Positions 22,417-30,824 of a stretch of DNA of 46,781 nucleotides are shown here, one piece after another. Source of the DNA: UBA493 sp035655435 (GTDB lineage Archaea > Iainarchaeota > Iainarchaeia > Iainarchaeales > Iainarchaeaceae); the NCBI GenBank assembly GCA_035655435.1, contig DASRUN010000017.1, positions 1-46,781 on the forward strand. Reading direction: 5' to 3'. A program made the position numbers and the translations under genes. Numbering within the stretch: position 1 is the first letter of the stretch; every line of letters starts with the position of its first letter. The notes under the pieces are model-generated. The model was not told the origin of the DNA and did not search any database. It worked only from the letters and a program-made list of their open reading frames with translations.

Positions 22417-22857
22417 ATGGCGGAAGAAAAAACCAATGTCAGAATAACCGGAAACCAACTATTGCAAATGGCAAACCAGGAAAGACAAAAGCTCGAGAGT
22501 ATCAACAACAAAGTTCAAACACTCCAGAATTTCAGGCACGAACTTGCAGCAGCAAGAGACTCAATTGAACATCTGGGGAAAACAAAAAAAGGACAAAAAA
22601 TAATGGTTAACCTTGGCGCCGGAATCTATGTTGAAACAACACTCGAAAATACTGAAAAAGCAATTGCATCAATAACCGGAAATGTGTTCAAAGACAAAAC
22701 CTACAAAGAACTAGGGGAAATACTCAACAACAAAATAAAAAACATGGACAAAACCATTTCCAACACAGCCGAACAACAGAGAAAAGCAATTATAAGATTA
22801 AACCAAATAGAACAAGTGCTCGCGGCCGGACGAGAGCACATCCAGCAAAAACAATAA
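22417..22857 (+). CDS. pfdA: Prefoldin alpha subunit
   Basis: 146 residues from ATG 22417, with GTGA at a good distance; a GTG at 22408 overlapping the rplX stop is an alternative. Two long coiled coils flank the beta hairpin region IMVNLGAGIYVETTLENTEKA. Prefoldin captures unfolded proteins; the beta subunit is not in this window. Confidence 0.88.
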   Translation: MAEEKTNVRITGNQLLQMANQERQKLESINNKVQTLQNFRHELAAARDSIEHLGKTKKGQKIMVNLGAGIYVETTLENTEKAIASITGNVFKDKTYKELGEILNNKIKNMDKTISNTAEQQRKAIIRLNQIEQVLAAGREHIQQKQ

Positions 22858-22882
22858 TTCTAGAAAACCAAATATTGCACTT

Positions 22883-24160
22883 ATGTTTGACTTTCTCAAG
22901 AAAAAAATAACTGATTTTACAGACAAACTAAAAGAAAAACTTCAGGAAAAAAAACCTGAAACACAAGAAATTCCTTTGGAAAAAGTTCCTGAAAAACCCG
23001 CGCAGAAACCAATTGAAAAGAAAAAAGCGGAAACAAAAACTCAAAAAATTACTGAAAAAAAAGAAAAGAAGAAAAAAGAGAAAAAATCTGAAGCGAAAGA
23101 AGAAATTGCACTGGAAACTGAAACTCCCGAAGAAATTTCCGAGGAAGTTGTTGAACCGGAACAGGAAGAAATAATTGAAACGGAAGAAACATCTGATGCG
23201 GAAGAGTTTGACACTGCCGGAGAAAAAAAAGAGGCCGAAGAAAAAATAAAAGAAGTTCGCGGAGAAGAAAAAAGAGAACTCAAAGCAAAAGTTGGTTTTT
23301 TCAAAAAAATAACAGGATTTATCGGCGGAAAAATAAAAATATCCGAAAACGAAACAAAAGAATTCTTCGAAGAATTCGAACTAAGTTTATTGGAATCGGA
23401 TGTTGAACAGGAAACCGCGGAAGCAATAGTAAAAGAACTCAAAGAAAGAATTGTGGGAAAAGAAATATCCTCAAAAGAAAATGTTTCTGAATTCCTGAAA
23501 CAAGAAGTTCGAGAATCTTTGAAAACAGTAATGGAAACACAAAAAATCGAATTATTGAAAATGAAACAAAAACCAATCAAAATACTTTTCATAGGACCGA
23601 ACGGAGCGGGAAAAACAACATCCATTGCAAAAATAGCAAAATACTTTTTGAATAATAAAAAAACAGTTATTATTGCGGCGGGAGATACTTTCAGAGCTGC
23701 GGCAATTGAACAATTACAGGAACATGCAGATAAGTTAGGGGTGAAACTTGTAAAGCATAATTATGGAGCCGATCCTGCAGCGGTTGGATTTGATGCGGTA
23801 AAAATGGCGGAAGCGAAAGGAATTGATGTTGTACTTATTGATTCTGCGGGAAGACAGGATACAAACAAAAATCTGCTTGAGGAAATGAAAAAAATCGAGA
23901 GAGTTGTAAAACCGGATTTGAAATTATATGTAGGAGAAGCATACACTGGGCAGGCGCTACTTGAACAGGTCGAGGAATTTGATAAAGCAATTAATTTGGA
24001 TGGATTTGTATTAACAAAAATTGATACTGATACAAAAGGCGGAACAGCAATTTCACTTTTGCACAAATTCAAAAAACCAATTTTATTTGTTGGAACCGGA
24101 CAAAGGTATGAAGATTTGCTTGAATTCAAACCGGAATTTATAATTGATAGGATATTGTGA
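22883..24160 (+). CDS. ftsY: Signal recognition particle receptor FtsY
   Basis: 425 residues. A long acidic/basic A-domain covers residues 1-135. The NG GTPase follows: helical N domain (about 140-228), P-loop GPNGAGKTT (238-246), GDTFRAAAIEQL, DSAGRQ and TKID. FtsY receives SRP54-ribosome complexes at the membrane. The homologous P-loop in SRP54, 3 kb downstream, is interrupted by an intein, whereas this one is not. Confidence 0.95.
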   Translation: MFDFLKKKITDFTDKLKEKLQEKKPETQEIPLEKVPEKPAQKPIEKKKAETKTQKITEKKEKKKKEKKSEAKEEIALETETPEEISEEVVEPEQEEIIETEETSDAEEFDTAGEKKEAEEKIKEVRGEEKRELKAKVGFFKKITGFIGGKIKISENETKEFFEEFELSLLESDVEQETAEAIVKELKERIVGKEISSKENVSEFLKQEVRESLKTVMETQKIELLKMKQKPIKILFIGPNGAGKTTSIAKIAKYFLNNKKTVIIAAGDTFRAAAIEQLQEHADKLGVKLVKHNYGADPAAVGFDAVKMAEAKGIDVVLIDSAGRQDTNKNLLEEMKKIERVVKPDLKLYVGEAYTGQALLEQVEEFDKAINLDGFVLTKIDTDTKGGTAISLLHKFKKPILFVGTGQRYEDLLEFKPEFIIDRIL

Positions 24161-24178
24161 AATCAATTATCTAGCAGT

Positions 24179-24820
24179 TTAATCTGTTTTCTTTCTAATT
24201 GTGAGAGTTCTAAAAGCCAGTAGCCCGCCAATTTGCCATTCAATGTTCTTATATTTACCGAGGAATTTTCCCAATTCAGATTCAATTGCGTAATCCATTA
24301 TTATTATCACGCTTGCTAATCCGCCCGGCTTTAGTATTTCTATTACATTAGAGATTGCTTTTTTTGGTGGAAACAAGGGCGTATGATACACTCCACCAAA
24401 GGTTGATTCTACTAAATGGAAGCTGTTTCTGCCAAATGTTTTTGCCAATTCTTCCGGCACTGCAACTACGTCTGGTTTGTGTGCTTTTTGAATGTCTGTT
24501 GTGACTATTTGCATTTTTACTTTACCTTGTAATTTTCTTTCAAGATCTCTTTTGAACGTGCTTTGTCCTACACCCTCGTTCAATATTCTTATTGTTTCCC
24601 CAGGAAACCGTTTTGACAATCCAATAATTTCATTGACAAAATCTTTTTGATGATGGAAATTAATGTCGTGAAGGTTCCTGTCAGGAGCCACATATTCCAG
24701 AGGTTTGCTTCCCTCAAAACTTTGCTTTCTTTTTTCTATTATTTTTTTTTCTTTAGTTGACAACCTTAATCTTCTTTGTGTTCCAAGGCTTCGAATTACA
24801 CCGGACAGTCTTCCAAGCAT
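24179..24820 (-). CDS. SAM-dependent methyltransferase-like protein
   Basis: 213 residues from ATG 24820, which lies about 25-30 nt after a TATA-like GCTTAAATAG; an upstream ATG at 24883 precedes that box. A Rossmann-like pattern is visible: motif I region TIRILNEGVGQSTFKRDL, MQIVTTDIQK, then HLVESTFGG and LKPGGLASVIIIMD near the end. The glycine motif is imperfect, so the methyltransferase call is moderate. Substrate unknown. Confidence 0.55.
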   Translation of the reverse strand: MLGRLSGVIRSLGTQRRLRLSTKEKKIIEKRKQSFEGSKPLEYVAPDRNLHDINFHHQKDFVNEIIGLSKRFPGETIRILNEGVGQSTFKRDLERKLQGKVKMQIVTTDIQKAHKPDVVAVPEELAKTFGRNSFHLVESTFGGVYHTPLFPPKKAISNVIEILKPGGLASVIIIMDYAIESELGKFLGKYKNIEWQIGGLLAFRTLTIRKKTD

Positions 24821-24952
24821 ATCTAAAGCAATAAAGTCGTTGAAGCTATTTAAGCATTTCCAAGTAATGTGATTGTCACTCAAATTCTAAAGGACAACTC
24901 ATCCTCAAGAAAGCATTTAAAAAGATTTACAATTCCAATCATTAGTGATTTT

Positions 24953-25240
24953 ATGAAAGTTTCAGAATTGAAAGCAAGAGCTCCTGTACCGGAAATAGAA
25001 CTTGAAATCGTTTCCAAGGGAGAAATAAGGAAATGGGCATCCGACAGCGGAGAAGGAACTGTTTGCAATTGTGCAGGAAAAGACAAGACAGGGGAAGTAA
25101 GTGTTTCCCTTTGGAATGCGGATTGCGATAAAGTGGAAGAGGGAGACAAAATTAAGATTACAAACGGTTGGGTAAACGAATACAGGGGACAATTGCAGCT
25201 TTCAGCGGGAAAAAAAGGCTCGCTTGAAGTGCTGAAATAA
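24953..25240 (+). CDS. Single OB-fold ssDNA-binding protein
   Basis: 95 residues from ATG 24953 with GTGAT and a TATA-like CATTTAAAAAG upstream. Single OB-fold: VSKGEIRKWASDSGEGTVCN, KTGEVSVSLWNADCDKVEEGD, KITNGWVNEYRGQLQLSAG. This matches the short archaeal SSB/SOSS-B-like domain. A multi-domain RPA-like protein is encoded later in the window. No C-terminal acidic tail is present. Confidence 0.75.
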   Translation: MKVSELKARAPVPEIELEIVSKGEIRKWASDSGEGTVCNCAGKDKTGEVSVSLWNADCDKVEEGDKIKITNGWVNEYRGQLQLSAGKKGSLEVLK

Positions 25241-25265
25241 AGAGCTAATTTTTCGAAAACAAACC

Positions 25266-25411
25266 CTTTATATAGAACTTCAACAGCAATTAATACAGGA
25301 TTGGATTAACCAGCAAATAACTATTTTCTATCGCATAAAACGGGAAACACACCTGTTTGTGGGGTTTGTTGGCATCCGCTTTCCAAAAATAATTCATAGG
25401 GGGAAATACAA
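25266..25411 (+). promoter_or_regulatory. TATA box and long leader of the TRAM gene
   Basis: CTTTATATAG at about 25266-25275 would start transcription near 25295, leaving a leader of more than 100 nt, unlike the leaderless genes nearby. The leader contains GGGAAAC...GCTTTCC-type outer pairing around a stem AAAC...GTTT with partial CC/GG pairing. It ends with a strong GGGGGAAA site before the GTG start. An RNA-based control by the TRAM product is possible. Confidence 0.4.
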
Positions 25412-25780
25412 GTGCAGGAAAGAAGGAATAACAAAAGATTTGGACCTATCCCGGTTAAAGAGGGAGACACCTACGAAGTAGAAATAGAAGGCATTGGCGA
25501 AAAAGGCGACGGAATAGCCAGAGTTAATGGTTATGTAATAATCGTTCCAAACGTCCAAAAAGGCGATAATGTCAAAGTAAAAGTCAACGCGGTCAGAGGA
25601 AAAGTAAGCTTTGGAGAAGTATTAGAAAAAACCGAAAAAGCTTCCGGCAAAGCAAAGAAAAAAGGCAAAGAAGAACCAGCAGAAGAATCGGAAGAAGATT
25701 CAATGGACGAATCTAACGATGACGCGGAAGACGACACGGATGACGAAGATTTTGATGATGAAGAAGAAAAGGAGGAGTAA
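25412..25780 (+). CDS. TRAM-domain RNA-binding protein with acidic tail
   Basis: 122 residues from GTG 25412. The TRAM domain is residues about 12-70: VKEGDTYEVEIEGIGEKGDG, IARVNGYVIIVPNVQKGDNV, VKVNAVRGKVSFGEV. TRAM domains bind RNA and are abundant as single-domain proteins in some archaea, where cold-shock-like RNA chaperone roles are proposed. The C-terminal 45 residues are Glu/Asp-rich. Confidence 0.82.
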   Translation: MQERRNNKRFGPIPVKEGDTYEVEIEGIGEKGDGIARVNGYVIIVPNVQKGDNVKVKVNAVRGKVSFGEVLEKTEKASGKAKKKGKEEPAEESEEDSMDESNDDAEDDTDDEDFDDEEEKEE

Positions 25781-25783
25781 AAC

Positions 25784-25975
25784 ATGGCTAGTTTGAACGA
25801 ATTGTTGGGAGTAGACTCGAGCGAAGAACTCAGGTTAAAACTCTTGAAAGAAGAACTTAAACTCAGGAAAAAACAGCCTGAAGCATGGACAAAAACAAAG
25901 TACAGGCCGTACGCAAATTTTAGAACAAAAAAGAAAGAAGACGTGCCAATAGCAACAGTCCAGGCAAAAGCATAA
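25784..25975 (+). CDS. Small charged protein downstream of TRAM gene, 63 aa
   Basis: ATG 25784 is preceded by AAGGAGGAG, so it is expressed with the TRAM gene (3 bp gap). An acidic/amphipathic helix (SSEELRLKLLKEELKLRKKQ) is followed by a basic, aromatic tail (TKTKYRPYANFRTKKKED). Family unknown; opposite charge to the TRAM protein's tail suggests they may interact, which is inference. Confidence 0.6.
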   Translation: MASLNELLGVDSSEELRLKLLKEELKLRKKQPEAWTKTKYRPYANFRTKKKEDVPIATVQAKA

Positions 25976-25986
25976 AATTAAAATTA

Positions 25987-26101
25987 TGGCAGACCACAAG
26001 AGTTTTCGGCATTTGCTACTGGGTCTGCCAGATAGCAAACCACGAAAATTCGCCGAATTACTTTACTGGTTTGCTATAAACGGGGATTTCAATTGAAATC
26101 C
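25987..26101. other. Two tandem long hairpins with complementary loops, then a palindrome
   Basis: TGGCAGACC/GGTCTGCCA (25987-25995 with 26022-26030) and ATAGCAAACCA/TGGTTTGCTAT (26032-26042 with 26067-26077) are perfect stems with 26- and 24-nt loops. Loop 1 has TTCGGC (26005-26010) and loop 2 has GCCGAA (26052-26057), allowing a 6-bp kissing contact. GGATTTCAATTGAAATCC (26084-26101) follows and can serve as terminator between the two convergent genes. A 36-codon ORF overlaps but is not convincing. Confidence 0.55.
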
Positions 26102-26117
26102 TCAAAAAACTTCTTTT

Positions 26118-26726
26118 TTAGTAACGCAAACCTAAAAGTGCGCGATCTTTTGAAAGAGCGGCTTTTATTCTCGAAATTCTACTTTTTACAGTGCCTATTG
26201 GAACTTTAAACTGAGAACTCAATTCCTTTTGTACATTTATAGGATCAATCAAACGCAGATCGAAATAAGCATGAGCAAAAGGAACAAGTTTCGGACTTAC
26301 TCTTTTCTCGATTGCCCTATTTAAAGTTTTCAAAAATTCATGAGTAATAAGCTGAGAGTCCGGCGCAGTTGCAGGAGGTTTTCTCGCAGAATCAAGTTTA
26401 AATGCATCAATATGTGGTTGCGTCCTCTTAGTACTACGAACAAAATTTATGAAGTTGTTTTGCCACATTAATGCAGTGCGCTTGATAATATCAGTTTTTG
26501 TTGCTCCGTTTGGAAATTCTTCACCCAACTTCTCAATTTCTCGGTTTAGTCGCTCTCTAAGCCCTTCCTCAATAACATCAACAGTAATGCCCAATTTTTT
26601 TGCTTCAGGGTGTTTAACAAAATAGGCAGCTAGACCGGGAATTCTTCCCATAGCATATTCGTATATTTCCCACTGATCTTTTAGATGAACCGGCTTTTTT
26701 CCTCGTTTTCTTACAGGTTTCAACAT
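26118..26726 (-). CDS. Protein with C-terminal sigma-70 region-4-like HTH
   Basis: 202 residues; ATG 26726 follows a TATA box TTTATAATC by about 25 nt. The first 150 residues are helical and unrecognised. The end, NVQKELSSQFKVPIGTVKSR then ISRIKAALSKDRALL (about 164-197), closely matches the helix-turn-helix of bacterial sigma region 4, with the characteristic GTVKSRxSR recognition helix. Archaea use TBP/TFB, so this is presumably a DNA-binding regulator rather than a sigma factor. Confidence 0.6.
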   Translation of the reverse strand: MLKPVRKRGKKPVHLKDQWEIYEYAMGRIPGLAAYFVKHPEAKKLGITVDVIEEGLRERLNREIEKLGEEFPNGATKTDIIKRTALMWQNNFINFVRSTKRTQPHIDAFKLDSARKPPATAPDSQLITHEFLKTLNRAIEKRVSPKLVPFAHAYFDLRLIDPINVQKELSSQFKVPIGTVKSRISRIKAALSKDRALLGLRY

Positions 26727-26839
26727 TAAGGAAAGTATAAACTCCTTCGATTATAAATTTTTCTAAGGAAGTTTTAACGATGAAACTCGAGAATGTTTCT
26801 TTTTTATAATAAAACCACACAACTCTATTAGGGATACTC

Positions 26840-29800
26840 ATGAGCTTGGGAGACAGCCTTAGAAAGGCAATGGAAAAACTCAGGAACAGTTCTTCCATTG
26901 ACAAGGAAACCGTAAAAGAGGCGGTAAAACAAATTCAAAGAGCACTCATTGCGGGAGACGTTGAAATAACTCTCGTAATGAAAATCAGCAAAGAAATAGA
27001 AGAAGAAGCATTCAAAGATTTGCCAAAAGGAATCAACAGAAAAGAACACATAATCAAAATCACTCATGATAAATTAGCCGGAATACTTGGAGGAAAAACC
27101 AAGGTTCCTGAAAAACCGGGAAAAATTTTATTAGTCGGATTATTCGGAAGCGGAAAATGTGTCCACCCTGAAACTATGATCCCAATGCCCGACGGGAAAA
27201 TAACAACAATAAAAGAAATTTACGATAATAATCCGGAAACAGCGTTTACACTTGAAGACGGATATGTAAAGGAACTCGCAAAGCCGTTAGAAGTATTTTC
27301 GTTGGATCCGGTAAGCATGAAAAATACTAAAGGGAAGGTCACGCACATATGGAAACTGAAAAAAGACAAGCCATTGTATAAAATAACTCTTGACAACGGA
27401 AATAACCACCAGGTTACTGTTACACAAGAACACCCTTTTTTTGTACTTGAACACGGAGAAATACACAAGACAAGAGCCGATGAAATTAAAATCGGACAAT
27501 ACATAGCCACACCGAAAAAACTACGAAATACGCATTGCCAAAATGATATCTCTGCCGAGGTCATGAGCATTCTTCTTCCGAATTGGATAATAGTCAACCA
27601 AAATCTTGCAAATCAAGCAAAGAAGATGCTTATTGAAAAATACGGGACTTTAAAAAATGCATTTTCATCGTTTGGAGAGAACTATTCATATATTACTTTT
27701 GTCGCGAACCTAAAAGCCGGAGAATTAAGAGTCAGTACACTAAGAAAACTTGAAAAACTTGAATTTAAATATGAATCTGAAGAGGAGATAACGGTAAAGC
27801 GTTCTGGGAGTGCGGCGAGAAAAGTAAAAATCCCAACACAAATAAACCCTGAGCTCGGGGAGTTTTTGGGTTATGTTTGCGCGGATGGACACATGAGAAA
27901 ACAATATCTAGAGATAGTTAACGAAGATGATGATATAATTAATAGAATAGAAACAATCGGAAAAAATATCTTCGGAATAAATCCAATTACAAAACCGGAC
28001 AACAGGACAGTTGCACTAAGAGATATCAGGTTTTGTTCAGTAATTTTAGCAGAGGTTTTCAACAGGCTTTTTTACATACCATATAACAAAAAAAGCGACA
28101 AAATCAGGGTTCCGAAACAGGTACTTCTTGCTGACGAGCCGACTAGAAAATCTTTCCTTCAGGCATATTTCGACTGTGACGGGTATACGAGAGATGGAAC
28201 GAGAAGTATAGAGTTTTCTACTGCAAGCAGATTCATGGGGGAAGAAATCAGAATAATGCTTTCTGCGTTTGGTTTTGTCCCGGGTTATAGCAGAAAAATT
28301 ATCAACAACAAGACACATTACCGTATTTTCGTAAAATCCAAGGACGTGGAAAAGTTTTACATTAAAATAGGCTCGCGAATAAGATTCAAACATGAAAGAT
28401 TGAGTAAAAGCATTGAAATTGGAAGAGGACAGACTTTTGGAAAGCAAGAAATGTTGCATGTGGGAAAAAAGCTAAAACATTATAGAGAATATATGGGGGC
28501 TACAATTGGAGAAATACAAAAACATGTTCCGTCTTATGGCACATACGAATCAGAAGGGTTGATTTCAAGAAATTCGCTCAGGAAATTCATTAAAGCCATT
28601 AAGACTACAAAAAACAAAAACAACTCGATTCTAAAAGCTACCTTAAACGGCGCCAACTTGAATGAAATCAATAAATTGGTCAATGAGCCACATACCTGGA
28701 CAAACGCGGTGGTTCATAGGCTGTGCCAACAGGACTACTTGGCGTATTCAAATAAGTATTTACAGATAACAGAAAAAGGAAGGAAACTGCTGGAAAAAAA
28801 TGCGGCGTTTGATGAATCCATAGTTCTGCAACTTGAAAAACTTGCAGAATCGGAAATATCCTGGATCAAAGTGAAAAAAATGGAGTTAGTAAACAATGCG
28901 GATTTTGTCTACGACCTTACAGTGGAAAATTATCATAATTTTGTTGCAAACCACACAATAGTGCACAACACCACAACAACAGGAAAACTTGCAAAATGGT
29001 ATTCAAAACGCGGACTCAAAGTAGGAGTAATCGCCGCAGATGTTTACAGACCGGCTGCGTATAAGCAATTGAAAACATTGGCTGAAAATGCAAAGGTCGA
29101 ATTCTATGGAAACGAAAAAGAAAAAAATTCTGTGAAAATAATTAACGAAGGATTAAAAAAACTGGAAAAAAGCGATCTAATTATTTGTGATTCAGCGGGA
29201 AGAAGCGCGCTGGATGAAGAACTTACAAAAGAAATTCGCGCAATAGACAAAGCATTCGGCGCAAAAGAAAAATGGTTAGTAATAGGAGCGGATGTAGGAC
29301 AAGTTGCAAAAAAACAAGCGAACGCATTCCACGAAAGCATTGGAGTTAATGGAGTAATAATAACAAAAATGGATGGATCAGCAAAAGGAGGAGGGGCATT
29401 AACGGCGTGCAACCAAACCGGGGCAAAAGTATACTTTATCGGAACAGGAGAAAAAATAGATGAAATACAGGAATTTGATGCAACCAGATATTTGAGCAGA
29501 GTAATGGGATATGGAGATCTTGAAGCCTTACTTGAAAAAGCAAAAGAAATTCAGGAAGAACAAGGATTCGATGCCGAAGAAATGATGAAAGGAGATTTTA
29601 ATTTAGAAGCATTTTATCAACAAATGAAAGCAACAAGAAAAATAGGAACAATGGACAAAGTAATGGACATGATGGGTTTGAAAACTCAAGTGCCAAAAGA
29701 ATTCGCGCAAATGGGAGAAGAGAAACTCAACAAATACGGTTATTTAATTGATTCAATGACAATGGAAGAAAAAATTGATCCGGAATTAATGAATTCAAGC

Positions 29801-29998
29801 AGAATAGCGAGAATAGCAAAGGGATCGGGAACAACACAGGAAGAAGTAAGGGAACTTTTGAAAAATTATAAAAAAATGAAAAAAATGTTCAAACAATTCA
29901 AAGGACTGGATGAAAAACAATTACAAGACGGAAAAGGAGTTAACATGCAAAAACTCCAGAAAATGTTTGCAAAGAAAAAAAAATTCAAAATAAGATGA
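26840..29998 (+). CDS. srp54: SRP54 GTPase precursor containing an intein
   Basis: 1052 residues, of which 604 are an intein; the joined exteins give 448 residues, the normal SRP54 length. N domain 1-90, then the P-loop starts LLVGLFGSGK and is broken after Lys106; the rest (TTTTGKLAKWYSK) follows the intein. G-domain motifs CDSAGR and TKMDGSAKGGG and a Met-rich M domain (ending KLQKMFAKKKKFKIR) are intact. It binds 7S RNA and signal peptides and docks with FtsY. Without splicing the GTPase could not bind nucleotide. Confidence 0.95.
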   Translation: MSLGDSLRKAMEKLRNSSSIDKETVKEAVKQIQRALIAGDVEITLVMKISKEIEEEAFKDLPKGINRKEHIIKITHDKLAGILGGKTKVPEKPGKILLVGLFGSGKCVHPETMIPMPDGKITTIKEIYDNNPETAFTLEDGYVKELAKPLEVFSLDPVSMKNTKGKVTHIWKLKKDKPLYKITLDNGNNHQVTVTQEHPFFVLEHGEIHKTRADEIKIGQYIATPKKLRNTHCQNDISAEVMSILLPNWIIVNQNLANQAKKMLIEKYGTLKNAFSSFGENYSYITFVANLKAGELRVSTLRKLEKLEFKYESEEEITVKRSGSAARKVKIPTQINPELGEFLGYVCADGHMRKQYLEIVNEDDDIINRIETIGKNIFGINPITKPDNRTVALRDIRFCSVILAEVFNRLFYIPYNKKSDKIRVPKQVLLADEPTRKSFLQAYFDCDGYTRDGTRSIEFSTASRFMGEEIRIMLSAFGFVPGYSRKIINNKTHYRIFVKSKDVEKFYIKIGSRIRFKHERLSKSIEIGRGQTFGKQEMLHVGKKLKHYREYMGATIGEIQKHVPSYGTYESEGLISRNSLRKFIKAIKTTKNKNNSILKATLNGANLNEINKLVNEPHTWTNAVVHRLCQQDYLAYSNKYLQITEKGRKLLEKNAAFDESIVLQLEKLAESEISWIKVKKMELVNNADFVYDLTVENYHNFVANHTIVHNTTTTGKLAKWYSKRGLKVGVIAADVYRPAAYKQLKTLAENAKVEFYGNEKEKNSVKIINEGLKKLEKSDLIICDSAGRSALDEELTKEIRAIDKAFGAKEKWLVIGADVGQVAKKQANAFHESIGVNGVIITKMDGSAKGGGALTACNQTGAKVYFIGTGEKIDEIQEFDATRYLSRVMGYGDLEALLEKAKEIQEEQGFDAEEMMKGDFNLEAFYQQMKATRKIGTMDKVMDMMGLKTQVPKEFAQMGEEKLNKYGYLIDSMTMEEKIDPELMNSSRIARIAKGSGTTQEEVRELLKNYKKMKKMFKQFKGLDEKQLQDGKGVNMQKLQKMFAKKKKFKIR
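27158..28969 (+). mobile_element. SRP54 intein with LAGLIDADG endonuclease
   Basis: 604 residues. Starts with Cys (CVHPETMIPMPDGKITTIKE), block B TQEHPFF with the TxxH pattern, and ends FVANHTIVHN followed by extein Thr as the +1 nucleophile. The LAGLIDADG motifs are LGEFLGYVCADGHM and FLQAYFDCDGYT (about precursor residues 339-351 and 438-449). Past the endonuclease there are two further DNA-binding-like segments: an XRE-like stretch (LKHYREYMGATIGEIQKHV) and a winged-helix-like stretch (VVHRLCQQDYLAYSNKYLQI). Confidence 0.9.
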
Positions 29999-30002
29999 TA
30001 AT

Positions 30003-30824
30003 ATGGAATTGCTTATTTTTCGAGAAATAGCGGTAATGGCGGCATCATTCATTGCCGGTTATACTGATTTGAAAACCGGTTACATTTACGATTGGATAAC
30101 ATATCCGTTAATTGCATTTGGATTGATTGTGAATATTTTTGAACAAGAATACACGGGAATAATTTTAGGAGCAATAGTTTTTGCTGTTGGGTATGTGCTT
30201 TACTATACAGGAAAATTGGGAGGAGGGGATGTAAAACTTTACACCGGAATTGGACTTGCTCTTCCATTTTTTGCAAATGGAGTTTTTGTGCTAAGCGTAA
30301 TAATTTTATCCGCGCTCGCAGCACTAGTATTTTTGAGCGTTTACTATCTTTCAAAATATTTCCGCAAAGGAATAAATGTTGAATACAATAAAAATGGAAT
30401 AAAAAAAGCAGCGCTGCTTGGAATTGTAATTATTCTGTATCTTTTTTTTCTTAATTCAACACAACTTGTTTCAGAGGCTTTCATAATTGCAATAGGAGTT
30501 CCTTTGCTGCTTGGAATTGTGTTCCTTGCATTTGAACGCGGAATTAGAAAAGAATTTTTTCTCAAAAAAATAAAATTAAGTGAAATGGAAGAAGATGAAT
30601 TGGTTGCATTTGATTTTATGGAGGAACAGGAACTCAAAAAATTCCCCAATAAATTCAAAGGAATAATAGGAAAGGAAGAAGCGGAAGAACTCAAAAAAAA
30701 CGGGGTAAAGGAACTTCTTGTTTATAGAGATTTGCCGAGATTTGGGATCTTTATTTTTGTTGGAGTAATCCTGACAATTTTGTTTCCCGAAATAACACTG
30801 TTTTTCGGGGGCGGATTTTTATGA
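30003..30824 (+). CDS. Archaeal prepilin peptidase (A24 family)
   Basis: 273 residues. Aspartyl membrane protease that processes type IV-pilin-like and archaellin precursors. First catalytic Asp22 in GYTDLKTGYIYDW, second Asp76 in LGGGDVKLY (GxGD motif). Six or so membrane helices, with a charged cytoplasmic insert at about 185-245. The gene overlaps ribD by 4 nt. Confidence 0.85.
   Translation: MELLIFREIAVMAASFIAGYTDLKTGYIYDWITYPLIAFGLIVNIFEQEYTGIILGAIVFAVGYVLYYTGKLGGGDVKLYTGIGLALPFFANGVFVLSVIILSALAALVFLSVYYLSKYFRKGINVEYNKNGIKKAALLGIVIILYLFFLNSTQLVSEAFIIAIGVPLLLGIVFLAFERGIRKEFFLKKIKLSEMEEDELVAFDFMEEQELKKFPNKFKGIIGKEEAEELKKNGVKELLVYRDLPRFGIFIFVGVILTILFPEITLFFGGGFL

Noticed and set aside
22999..23625. 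Long minus-strand Ser/Phe-rich frame opposite ftsY
   Set aside because: Antisense artefact of the Lys/Glu-rich FtsY N-terminal region.
25987..26077. Tandem hairpins as a double H/ACA guide RNA
   Set aside because: An A-rich triplet follows each stem, but no upper stem with a K-turn or a clear pseudouridylation pocket is seen.
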